A stretch of DNA of 64,000 nucleotides from Burkholderia aenigmatica (lineage in GTDB: Bacteria; Pseudomonadota; Gammaproteobacteria; Burkholderiales; Burkholderiaceae), in contig NZ_CABVQC010000021.1 in assembly GCF_902499175.1 (NCBI RefSeq), positions 48,686 through 112,685 on the forward strand. The letters are read 5' to 3'. Every line of letters starts with the position of its first letter. Position 1 is the stretch's first letter. Position numbers and translations under genes: made by a program. The notes under the pieces are model-generated. The model was given only the letters and a program-made list of their open reading frames with translations, did not search any database and was not told the DNA's origin. Positions 31,985 through 39,365 of this stretch are shown piece after piece.

Positions 31985-32023
31985 AAAAAACCCGCCGGTG
32001 CTCCTTTCGGAGCAGACGGCGGG
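31985..32023 (-). terminator. Rho-independent terminator, minus strand
   Basis: CCCGCCG (31991-31997) pairs with CGGCGGG (32017-32023) with an inner GCTCC/GGAGC stem. Six adenines precede on the plus strand. It ends the gene at 32043. Confidence 0.85.
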
Positions 32024-32042
32024 CTAACTTCATGTTGATGGA

Positions 32043-33038
32043 TTACATGGTGGGCGAAGACGAATTGCCCTGCATGTGCCTCGGGTTCTCGAACGGAATG
32101 GCGAAGTGCGCCGCCAGTTCCGCGATCGATTGTGACGCGCACTTCACGGGAACGTCCGTGTGCTTCACTTCGGCTCGAAAGAAAAACTCGTCATCGGTAA
32201 CCACCAGCATGTCGCACTCGGAACGGACGGAATTCTCTTCGCCCGCATCCAGTGCGTCTTCAGGATCAGTCTCCGGATCGTACTGAAGATACTGAGCACG
32301 ACAGTCGTGCTTCTCGACCGTGTACAGATCGTTGGCTCTGACCACCGAGGACAGCTTGACGATATCCCGGGCCGACGCCTCACTCACCTCGAAGATTGCG
32401 ACCCGAGGCTGGTTATCCAGATCGCCGCCGCCCGTCACTTCGACGCGGTAGGTCTTCGGCAAATGCGCGGGTGTGGCCACCGTAACTTCCGGCAGTTTCC
32501 CCGTTGCCTGTCCTGCGAAGGGATGGTTCTGGTAGGCTGACCATGCTTCATCGCTCGTCTCGGGACGGAATCCCAGGTTCTTCCACGCCAGTACGCCACG
32601 GACATAGCCGTGCGCATAGGCGCGATCCTGATGACCCTCCATGTCCCTGACCGCCGCACGTTCCGCTTCGGCCGTGCCATCGTGAAAGCCCCAGTTGAAT
32701 CGCACGCGCTCCGGGAAGGAGCCATTGCGCTGCCCGTTCCTTTTCATGATCGTCAAAACGTCGCTGGGCGTGCCGCGTTCCAGCGCCTCTTCGACCATCT
32801 TCAGGAATGTCGCCTTGTCCTGCTCGGGGCCCACATGGGCAGTTGCTGCCGGATCCGGCTTCCCGGACCACGAGTTCTTTTCGCCTTCCGAGTTGTAAAG
32901 AACCACCTCGTATGCGTCGTCGTAATCCGGACGGCCGCGGAGCGCTACGTGACCGATCGCAACTCCATCCACCTTCGCGATTTCCGTAGCGAAACCGTTG
33001 GACACCCAGACGATTTCCGGCAATTTCACTTGATTCAT
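32043..33038 (-). CDS. Hypothetical protein, 331 aa
   Basis: The ATG at 33038 (MNQVKLPEIVWVSNGFATE) has GGAGAAG 8 nt upstream. It is a multi-part acidic protein: a Trp/Gly-rich region ~60-180 (ERVRFNWGFHDGTAEAERAA), then a beta-rich domain after GKLPEVTVATPAHLPKTYRV. The short KLPE motif recurs in the products of 33159 and 35774. No known family. It belongs to the leader-hairpin gene set. Confidence 0.6.
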   Translation of the reverse strand: MNQVKLPEIVWVSNGFATEIAKVDGVAIGHVALRGRPDYDDAYEVVLYNSEGEKNSWSGKPDPAATAHVGPEQDKATFLKMVEEALERGTPSDVLTIMKRNGQRNGSFPERVRFNWGFHDGTAEAERAAVRDMEGHQDRAYAHGYVRGVLAWKNLGFRPETSDEAWSAYQNHPFAGQATGKLPEVTVATPAHLPKTYRVEVTGGGDLDNQPRVAIFEVSEASARDIVKLSSVVRANDLYTVEKHDCRAQYLQYDPETDPEDALDAGEENSVRSECDMLVVTDDEFFFRAEVKHTDVPVKCASQSIAELAAHFAIPFENPRHMQGNSSSPTM

Positions 33039-33065
33039 GCTGCTTCTCCAAAGTTGATTGCAAGA

Positions 33066-33103
33066 AGCGCTCCCCACGATCGGGGAGCGTCCCCGCGAGG
33101 GTT
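33066..33103 (-). promoter_or_regulatory. 5' leader hairpin, 32043 gene
   Basis: On the minus strand AACCCTCGCGGGGA leads into an 8-bp perfect stem CGCTCCCC/GGGGAGCG, then CTTC, about 28 nt before the ATG. The same order (AACCC, GCGGGG, GC-rich stem, GCTTC) occurs before the genes starting at 34220 and 44040. Confidence 0.55.
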
Positions 33104-33121
33104 TGAAAATTCACTCGAGAC

Positions 33122-33146
33122 CCGTTGCCCCGCTAGGGGGCAACGG
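33122..33146 (-). terminator. Intercistronic hairpin
   Basis: A 10-bp perfect stem CCGTTGCCCC/GGGGCAACGG with a 5-nt loop lies between two minus-strand genes. It has no U-run, so it may be an attenuator, RNA-processing or stability element rather than a terminator. Confidence 0.45.
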
Positions 33147-33158
33147 ATAGCGAGTCGA

Positions 33159-34220
33159 TTACTTGCTCTCGAGCACGCCAATCGCGGCGGAGATGGCCTC
33201 GGCCGATTCATGGCGTTTGCCAAGCTCGTTGAAGCGGAGGGCATTGCGCAGCATCTGCAACGGATCCGGAGTCGAACCTTGCGTCACCGAATCCGGTTGC
33301 GAAACCTCCTGCACACCGCAATCGACGGAGTCGACCGCACTGGACAGGTCAGTGCCGTTGTATTCCTCAAGCATCGCGGAAACGACGTTCCAAGCCGAGA
33401 TTGCGCGAGGGTTTTCGCTCTTCCGTACTGCTTCGCCCGAGAATTCAAAACCCCAGGCCTTCAGCAGGACGCGCGCCATCCGTTCGGCGCCTTCCACGAC
33501 TTCCAGGTCGGTTATCCCGATGGACTCCACAAGCGAATTGCGAGGCTCATGCAGTTTCCGGTCCAATTGCATGTCCAACAGGCCACGCAATCGAATGGAA
33601 TACGCGTCTGCGTTGAGTCCGTCTACGAACGCTACAGCAGCACGAATGGCATCGTCCTTCGTTGCCGGGTCGGAGGCGTTAGCTGCTTCGCAAACCCGGC
33701 TGAAGAGTTCCGTGACTGCTTCCGCCGCTGCTTTATCGCCGACTGATATCTCGAACTGAATCAGATCCGGTGCATCCGCCGAATCGCCTTCATCGTAGGC
33801 CGCTTTGGTGGTCAAAAGCAGTCCGACAAACGGCGTGTTATCGGCAGATGTACCTTCATGCCAGTCCAAGCGTACACGATCGGTCGTTTGCAGCAGTTTC
33901 CTGTCGACTGCTGCGCCGAACGAGACGACTTGGTCGAGCCATGCCCACTTGAACGCTACTCTCGACCTTTCGCTCGGGACGTGGTTGTACTCGAAGTCGA
34001 TCACCGGCTTCCCATCTTTGGTGCTGTGACCTGTCACAACACCCTTGATGAGTTCCCCGTGAATGTTGACCTCAACGGGATCGCCCACTTCCGGCAATTT
34101 CCGTGCATCGCCGTGTTCCATCGTCTCCAGGAATTCAGATGGCGAACCGAAATTCTCCCGAATTTGCTCTTCACGATACCGAGCAACCGTGGCTCCTTCC
34201 GGCATTTGCTGTTGTTCCAT
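33159..34220 (-). CDS. Hypothetical protein, 353 aa
   Basis: Not recognised. GGAGAAG precedes the ATG. An N-terminal small beta domain (RKLPEVGDPVEVNIHGELIK, 42-61) is followed by a longer alpha/beta part with ISVGDKAAAEAVTELFSRVC and a helical end. No signal or membrane segment. It is separated from the 32043 gene by an intercistronic hairpin and carries its own leader hairpin. Confidence 0.6.
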   Translation of the reverse strand: MEQQQMPEGATVARYREEQIRENFGSPSEFLETMEHGDARKLPEVGDPVEVNIHGELIKGVVTGHSTKDGKPVIDFEYNHVPSERSRVAFKWAWLDQVVSFGAAVDRKLLQTTDRVRLDWHEGTSADNTPFVGLLLTTKAAYDEGDSADAPDLIQFEISVGDKAAAEAVTELFSRVCEAANASDPATKDDAIRAAVAFVDGLNADAYSIRLRGLLDMQLDRKLHEPRNSLVESIGITDLEVVEGAERMARVLLKAWGFEFSGEAVRKSENPRAISAWNVVSAMLEEYNGTDLSSAVDSVDCGVQEVSQPDSVTQGSTPDPLQMLRNALRFNELGKRHESAEAISAAIGVLESK

Positions 34221-34243
34221 TTACTTCTCCACCGTGTGTGTGA

Positions 34244-34285
34244 GAAGCGCCCCGGCAGGGAGCGCTTCCCCGCAAGGGTTATAGA
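34244..34285 (-). promoter_or_regulatory. 5' leader hairpin, 33159 gene
   Basis: On the minus strand AACCCTTGCGGGG is followed by GAAGCGC/GCGCTTC (34262-34268 with 34244-34250) enclosing a GC-rich loop, ~24 nt before the ATG. Same layout as 33066-33103. Confidence 0.5.
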
Positions 34286-34344
34286 AAGAGGACTTTCAGG
34301 ACACTGACTCCCCTTTCCATGCACGCCCAGCAAGGGCGCACAAC

Positions 34345-34367
34345 AAAGGAAGAGGGCCTTGCGGCCC
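34345..34367 (-). terminator. Weak terminator-like hairpin
   Basis: GGGCC/GGCCC stem (34354-34367) with a T-rich minus-strand tail, just downstream of the 34394 gene. Confidence 0.4.
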
Positions 34368-34393
34368 CATCCTGCGACTGAAGCCAGGCGCCG

Positions 34394-34723
34394 TCACTCC
34401 GCTACGCGGAGGCCGTTACCAAAGCTGACCAGCCTGACCGACGCACCGAGGCGCGGCTGATGCACGCGATCCGCCGTCGCGCTGTACAACTCACCGTCGC
34501 TTGCGCGCACGCTGACTTCGACGAGATCCTGCGCGGATACAGCCTGAACGGCATGGTTCCCTTGCGGGACCGGCGCCGGAACGAGACGGACACGCACGAC
34601 AGTGCCGGTCCCGCCAAGCATCGCCTGCTGATCGGCCTGCTGCGCGAAGGCGTTTCCGCCGGCGAGCATGCTTGCGACGGCGAACGAAATGGCGACGATC
34701 GGGGAGATTGCGAATTTCGACAT
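34394..34723 (-). CDS. Exported hypothetical protein, 109 aa
   Basis: AGGAGC precedes the ATG at 34723. The signal peptide MSKFAISPIVAISFAVASML ends at AFA (~27). The mature ~80 aa is probably beta-rich (TVVRVRLVPAPVPQGNHAVQ, then LVEVSVRASDGELYSATADR). The first ~10 codons, the leader and the promoter lie in a 220-bp segment repeated at 36504-36723, where the body of the gene is different. Confidence 0.6.
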   Translation of the reverse strand: MSKFAISPIVAISFAVASMLAGGNAFAQQADQQAMLGGTGTVVRVRLVPAPVPQGNHAVQAVSAQDLVEVSVRASDGELYSATADRVHQPRLGASVRLVSFGNGLRVAE

Positions 34724-34912
34724 GGTTTGCTCCTGAATGAAAAATAGGGGCAAACCGATCCCTTTGGGGAACGGAGCCCCAGAGGGAAAGACAAGATGCC
34801 GGCAGGCGGCAACACGAAGCACGGACGAGGAATCGACCGAGCAGGCTGGAAAACGGACCAGCTACCGATGGAAAGCGGTTCCAAGTATAGCACTCGACTT
34901 CCTGATGGGAAT
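34692..34912 (-). repeat. 220-bp direct repeat, copy 1 (promoter-leader-start)
   Basis: Nearly identical to 36504-36723 with a handful of differences. It carries the palindromic promoter, the 5' leader hairpin (GGGGCTCC...CCCC), the AGGAGC ribosome-binding site and the first ~10 codons of the gene at 34394. Confidence 0.85.
34899..34912 (-). promoter_or_regulatory. TTCC-N5-GGAA promoter palindrome 1
   Basis: TTCCTGATGGGAAT on the plus strand. On the minus strand it is followed 9 nt later by TATACT. Drives the 34394 gene. The related TCCTGATTGGA follows at 34915-34925. Confidence 0.55.
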
Positions 34913-35265
34913 CATCCTGATTGGAAAAACTTGCGGCGGACGTCCCTATCAGAACGTGTCCGCACTTGCTCCGCAGTCGAGCATTTGACGGACCAGAAGG
35001 GCTTCCGCGGACGGCCGCGCTGCAATGGCTCGCTCCGTTTTGCGATCGGTCGCAGCGGACTGCTTGGCCAGCTTCACGGTTGCGCACCTCGGGGGAACGA
35101 GAACGTGACTGTTGACTATTGACGCGACATGAAATGCTAGAAACTAACGTTCAATGTCAGTATCCGACATCCAATGCGGGAAAGCGAGATCGACCGTTCA
35201 GGATTGGCGTTGCGCGCTAAGTCACTGATTCCACTTGAATTTTAGCTTTTTTTGACGGAACCCAC

Positions 35266-35301
35266 ATCAGGTGCAGGAAACGGCTGTTTCCTGCACCTGA
35301 T
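35266..35301. repeat. Perfect 16-bp-arm hairpin in AT-rich DNA
   Basis: ATCAGGTGCAGGAAAC (35266-35281) and its exact complement (35286-35301) enclose GGCT. There is no U-run on either strand, so a terminator is unlikely. A cruciform or protein-binding site, perhaps an origin or recombination site, fits better. Confidence 0.65.
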
Positions 35302-35479
35302 GCAAGAAACTCACGTTGAAAATTTACATTTTTGTTTATAAATCAATGGCTTAATATCTGTTGCAATAGTCAAGAATCCCGACGTCAAAAGTGAAGAGAG
35401 TGCATCTGGTCCATATCTAGCTCGGTTTCCTGTACGTAGGATATGGATAGCACGACGCTACGTTCAATTTTCCGTTCAG

Positions 35480-35665
35480 TCATCGGCCCGCTCGCGAGCC
35501 TGTTGATTCAGATCGACGACGGCGCGGCTCGATAGCAGCACGCGCACGTCGGTTGTGCCGATGACAACAAAGTCGTCGAGAACTTCGTTGCATCCGGCCT
35601 GGTCGAGTAGCGCGATAGCCGCTAGCGAGAGTTTCGTCGCCCTGTTTTCCGTGTCCTATGCCTCG
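35480..35665 (-). pseudogene. Decayed reading frame, ~60 codons
   Basis: Between a TAG and a TGA one frame reads like protein (KLSLAAIALLDQAGCNEVLD, then FVVIGTTDVRVLLSSRAVVD) but has no start codon. Probably the remains of a gene that lost its 5' part. Confidence 0.35.
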
Positions 35666-35710
35666 CTATGCCGGAAAATTCCGCGGCCAGAGTTGTGACC
35701 GGAACCCACA

Positions 35711-35757
35711 AAAAATAACGCCCGCCAGGCTCTCCGAAGAGAGGCGTGGCGGGCGTG
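35711..35757 (-). terminator. Rho-independent terminator, minus strand
   Basis: ACGCCCGCCA (35718-35727) pairs with TGGCGGGCGT (35747-35756); AAAAAAT on the plus strand gives the U-run. It ends the gene at 35774. Confidence 0.85.
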
Positions 35758-35773
35758 AGTTGCTGGTTAGCGC

Positions 35774-36535
35774 TTACGGGCGCGGCGAGATCGATGCCGA
35801 TGCTTTGGCACAGATACCGTACTCCGCGAGCACGTCATCGGTGGACGCGCCATCGATTGCGGCGTGTTCGCTGGACAACGGCACATGCTGCACCAGATAG
35901 GCCCGGAATGGCACATCTTCGACCACGGAGTTCTCTTGGTCGTCAAAGTATTCGCTCACGCGGCTATCCCAATGGTTAGCGCCACGTATATCGATGTGAC
36001 GCTCGGGGCGAACCGGGAATGCGTCGACGATCCTCTGAAGAGCCGTTTCGATGCCATTCGCCTCGGCCAGGGAGTCGACCTCGAACGTAGCGTTGCAATT
36101 GGCTCCCACGTACAAGGCGCTTTCCGACAAGCCCTCGATACGGCCAAGAGCGTCGTGGGCGAAGTTGCCGATTTCGTCACGATCGTAGCTTCCCGCATAG
36201 GCATGGCCTTGCGGATAGCAAATCACCCGCCTGTAGTCCCAACCTGCCCCAAAGTCATCAGGCAATTGAAACTTGAGCGACATACTGGCGAGCGACACCT
36301 TTCGTTCCGGTAGTTTCCCGTCAAATGAGACTACTGGCAATTCGGTAGTCGGGTCGATCCCGTGTTGGCAAACCGTACCCGTCCCGCATTCACCACCACC
36401 ACAAACTTGCTGGCAGTAGCTTTCGATCGCGGGCTCATCCTCCGGCAGTTTCCCATGCGCTTCAATCTCGGGACCAGCTTCTCCCGAGATATTCAGCGCC
36501 TTCGCGGCGATCGGGGGCATTGCGAATTTCAACAT
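35774..36535 (-). CDS. Hypothetical protein, 253 aa
   Basis: AGGAGC precedes the ATG at 36535. The first ten codons (MLKFAMPPIA) come from the same repeat as the exported 109-aa protein, but the hydrophobic run then stops (AKALNISGEAGPEIEAHGKL), so no working signal peptide remains. A cysteine cluster (SYCQQVCGGGECGTGTVC) and KLPE motifs (GKLPEDE, GKLPERK) follow. The structure suggests a fusion of a copied start region to a different gene body. Confidence 0.55.
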   Translation of the reverse strand: MLKFAMPPIAAKALNISGEAGPEIEAHGKLPEDEPAIESYCQQVCGGGECGTGTVCQHGIDPTTELPVVSFDGKLPERKVSLASMSLKFQLPDDFGAGWDYRRVICYPQGHAYAGSYDRDEIGNFAHDALGRIEGLSESALYVGANCNATFEVDSLAEANGIETALQRIVDAFPVRPERHIDIRGANHWDSRVSEYFDDQENSVVEDVPFRAYLVQHVPLSSEHAAIDGASTDDVLAEYGICAKASASISPRP

Positions 36536-36723
36536 GGTTTGCTCCTGAATGACAAATAGAGGCAAACCGATCCCTTTGGGGAACGGAGCCCCAGAGGGAA
36601 AGACAAGATGCCGGCAGGCGGCAACACGAAGCACGGACGAGGAGTCGACCGAGCAGGCTGGAAAACGGACCAGCTACCGATGGAAAGCGGTCCGAGTATA
36701 GCACTCGACTTCCTGATGGGAAT
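36504..36723 (-). repeat. 220-bp direct repeat, copy 2 (promoter-leader-start)
   Basis: Second copy of 34692-34912, covering promoter, leader and first codons of the 35774 gene. Confidence 0.85.
36710..36723 (-). promoter_or_regulatory. TTCC-N5-GGAA promoter palindrome 2
   Basis: TTCCTGATGGGAAT, followed on the minus strand 9 nt later by TATACT. Drives the 35774 gene. Confidence 0.55.
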
Positions 36724-36789
36724 TATCCGGATCGGGAATAAACTGCGGTCGTCCCGATCAGGGCGTGCCCGGCGGTCGAGTGTCTACCG

Positions 36790-37836
36790 TCACCGGGCTC
36801 TGCGCTGCGAAAGCGATCTGCGGTCCGCTCTCTCGCGTATGCGCTCGTCGATTTCGTCCTTCCAAAGTTCGTGCACGGCGTCCAATACCTCAGTCGCCTC
36901 CGGCTGATCGGTGGCGTCCTCATCAATTTCGACCTCTATCGATTCGATGGTTTCACCGTATTGCATCCACCTCGTGACATCGTACGAGTACTGAAAGAAC
37001 ATAGATACGACCGTCCCAAGCTGAAGGCTCAGGTAGTCGTATCCGTCTTCGATCACTACAGCCTTGGCGTCGCACGTGAGCAAACAGCCCTTCCGTGGCG
37101 ACCCAACATAGATTCCAATCCGAAACACGCCACATCCGCAAATATTCTTGGTTTCCCTGTCCACCAAGATTAGGCGGACATCCTTGTATTGAATGACGGA
37201 CGACAGACTCACATCGCATTCGACAACTGGCGACGTCACCTCCGCCCGACACACCTTCTCCACAATAGCGGCCACGCTTGCGCCGCGCGCAGCCCGAGTT
37301 CGCTCGACGAATTTCGCGATCAACGCGTTCGCGTCTAAGTCCCGCGGCAGGCTCTCGTAGCAGGCGAAGCATTCACCCTTCCCGTAATTATTCGAGCCGT
37401 AGTCGACACCTGGGGATTCGCGAGAGAAAAAGCGATCGTCGGCGGCAAAAGTCTGAAGCCGTGGCGTGCCATTCGGCACGTCAATCAGCCGCTTGGGACG
37501 CCTCAGAATCGAATGATTGTCCGCACGAAGCGTCCAGGCCGCCACGTCTTCGGCAAAGGGGGCTTCGTCGCCAAGAAGCTCCTGCAGCTTTTCGACTTGG
37601 TGCTCGTAGAGCTCATGCAACCGTTCAAAATCCTCTGCGTCAGGATCGAGTTGATTGAAAAGAGGCGTAGGCGTTGCAAACTCGTCGACAGAGCTCTGCA
37701 ACTCATGCCAGTTCCGATACCCGAAGATCTCCGCTACCCATTCAAGCGCAGTAGCGTATTGGAGATTGGGGAAAGCGGCGGTGAGACTTTCCGCGACAAG
37801 CTTTGGTCGCTTCGTGTTGCGAAAGTAGGTACGCAT
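36790..37836 (-). CDS. Protein with N-terminal glyoxalase-related domain, 348 aa
   Basis: The ATG at 37836 is chosen (GGAG upstream). Residues 1-50 (MRTYFRNTKRPKLVAESL, then ALEWVAEIFGYRNWHELQS) match the short 'glyoxalase-related' helical domain (PF20066 pattern: ALE.VA...GYRNW..L). The protein at 53213 has the same N-terminus and a distantly similar body. The middle has CYESLPRDL and CGCGVFRIG cysteines, the C-terminal part is acidic and the tail basic. Function unknown. A palindromic promoter lies ~170 bp upstream. Confidence 0.65.
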   Translation of the reverse strand: MRTYFRNTKRPKLVAESLTAAFPNLQYATALEWVAEIFGYRNWHELQSSVDEFATPTPLFNQLDPDAEDFERLHELYEHQVEKLQELLGDEAPFAEDVAAWTLRADNHSILRRPKRLIDVPNGTPRLQTFAADDRFFSRESPGVDYGSNNYGKGECFACYESLPRDLDANALIAKFVERTRAARGASVAAIVEKVCRAEVTSPVVECDVSLSSVIQYKDVRLILVDRETKNICGCGVFRIGIYVGSPRKGCLLTCDAKAVVIEDGYDYLSLQLGTVVSMFFQYSYDVTRWMQYGETIESIEVEIDEDATDQPEATEVLDAVHELWKDEIDERIRERADRRSLSQRRAR

Positions 37837-38003
37837 GGACGGACTCCAGTAGGTTGAACGCCTGCGTTCCCACTTGGCCGGGCATTCTCTGGGGTCTGAG
37901 AAATCGGCGAAATTTTGCTGCACCGGGCCTGCTTGAGGCTTCACCATGACGTGGGAGGTAGGGACCGGTCTTCCCTATGCGGGACGAGTATATAGCACCT
38001 GAC

Positions 38004-38017
38004 TTCGTGATGGGAAT
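38004..38017 (-). promoter_or_regulatory. TTCC-N5-GGAA-like promoter palindrome 3
   Basis: TTCGTGATGGGAAT (one arm base changed). On the minus strand TATATACT follows 9 nt later. It stands upstream of the 36790 gene and shares the GTGCTATA context with palindromes 1 and 2. Confidence 0.5.
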
Positions 38018-38126
38018 TTGAAGTTATTGTGCCTACTCCGGTTGGGTGAGCTGCAGTCGAGAAGCACCGACCTCTGGACGGCAGGCCAACCCAACAATCC
38101 TCCCTGCACCGTTTCTGGTTCGTGGT

Positions 38127-39359
38127 TCAACCTTCGTCCATCGACTCGGCTTTCACGGGTCCGGCGGTGATCGTTGCACGGGCCACGCGAACCACTTCGG
38201 CAGCGCTCAGTGGGTCCGACGCGAACCACGCGTTGCTTCCTGCCGCAGCGAAGATCTTGCGCACTGTGTCCTCGCTTGTCACCTCGGCTTGCGATGCCAC
38301 CCGGGGCGTGGGCGAGAACAGCCAGCAGTTCCAGCCACGGCCTTCCGAGTGTGCGAACGCCTCACGCCCTTCCTTTTCGGATTCGTAGATGGCCAGACCT
38401 CGATCCGCATCGTCGAACATGAGCAACCACCGCGGATCGCGCCGATCGCCGGGCTGGCAGTAAGGGCCGACGCCCGTGTTCGCAGGATCGTCATGCCAGG
38501 CGAACATTTCGCGGCCGGTCACCACTGCCTGTTCCGCTACGGCGGTACCGGCAAAGAGCGGCACGATGGCCCTCGCCGCCGTCTGCGCGCACCGGAGGAT
38601 GTCACCGCCGCGGCTCGCAGTTCGGATGGCGTTCTGCACCAGCGCTAGGACGGACGGCTCGTCCGCCCGAAGTTCGACGATGGCGCATTCCCGGAGCTCG
38701 AACGAATCGGGCGCCCGATCGATCACGACGCCCTCGCCGCCGGCGTTGGGCGTACAGAGGTATCGCGCCGCGTGGCCGGCGTGCTGCGCGGCCACCAGAT
38801 CGGAAACATCGGGGTAGAGAAAAGCCCTGGCCTTGGACGAGAGCGTCTCGTCGGGCTCGGCTCCCGTAGGCACGGTCGAGGCAGAGGCGAGCGCATATCC
38901 CCGTTGCAGTCCATATTCGAAGGCTTTGCGCTCTGCTCTGGCGATGGGTGCACGCGCTTCGTCCGCGTCATCCGTTACGGAAATCTGCGGCTCTCCATGC
39001 GTCGCGATGCGCCACATGGTGTGTTCGAGATTCACGCGCGCATCGTTCAGCGTCGCCTCGGCAGAGGCTGCTGATTCGACGAAAAGCACTTCGCCTTCGA
39101 AGCCGTGATCGTGCGCATCGTTGATCGCTTTGTCGATCGTGGCTTGATCGTCCGTAATCCACGGCGTCCAGTCAAAACCGGGCACGCGGGTGCGAAAGCC
39201 GACCGGCACTGATCCCACTTTCACGTTGGCAGAGGCAAGCGCCGCTTCGATGCAGTTCCAGACGTCCTCGAACGTGTAGCTGTCGCCGGTGCGATATTGG
39301 CCGCAGGCCTTCGAAATGATTGCTTCGATTCGCGATTCAGGCAGTTGGGTCGTATTCAT
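38127..39359 (-). CDS. Hypothetical protein, 410 aa
   Basis: Not recognised. The N-terminus is helical (ESRIEAIISKACGQYRTGDS), the middle is Ala-rich, and the C-terminal third is tryptophan-rich and may be one folded domain (EMFAWHDDPANTGVGPYCQP, RDPRWLLMFDDADRGLAIYE). It begins 6 bp after the stop of the 683-aa gene, so the two are co-expressed. Confidence 0.6.
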   Translation of the reverse strand: MNTTQLPESRIEAIISKACGQYRTGDSYTFEDVWNCIEAALASANVKVGSVPVGFRTRVPGFDWTPWITDDQATIDKAINDAHDHGFEGEVLFVESAASAEATLNDARVNLEHTMWRIATHGEPQISVTDDADEARAPIARAERKAFEYGLQRGYALASASTVPTGAEPDETLSSKARAFLYPDVSDLVAAQHAGHAARYLCTPNAGGEGVVIDRAPDSFELRECAIVELRADEPSVLALVQNAIRTASRGGDILRCAQTAARAIVPLFAGTAVAEQAVVTGREMFAWHDDPANTGVGPYCQPGDRRDPRWLLMFDDADRGLAIYESEKEGREAFAHSEGRGWNCWLFSPTPRVASQAEVTSEDTVRKIFAAAGSNAWFASDPLSAAEVVRVARATITAGPVKAESMDEG

Positions 39360-39365
39360 CGCGGG

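Larger units (their letters stand above)
34924..35773. other. Gene-poor, partly AT-rich stretch of ~850 bp
   Basis: No confident gene. From left to right it holds a GC-rich part, an AT-rich tract (~35220-35360) with a perfect 36-bp hairpin, a decayed minus-strand reading frame (35480-35665) and a terminator for the gene at 35774. The drop in GC and the hairpin set it apart from the rest of the window. Confidence 0.5.
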
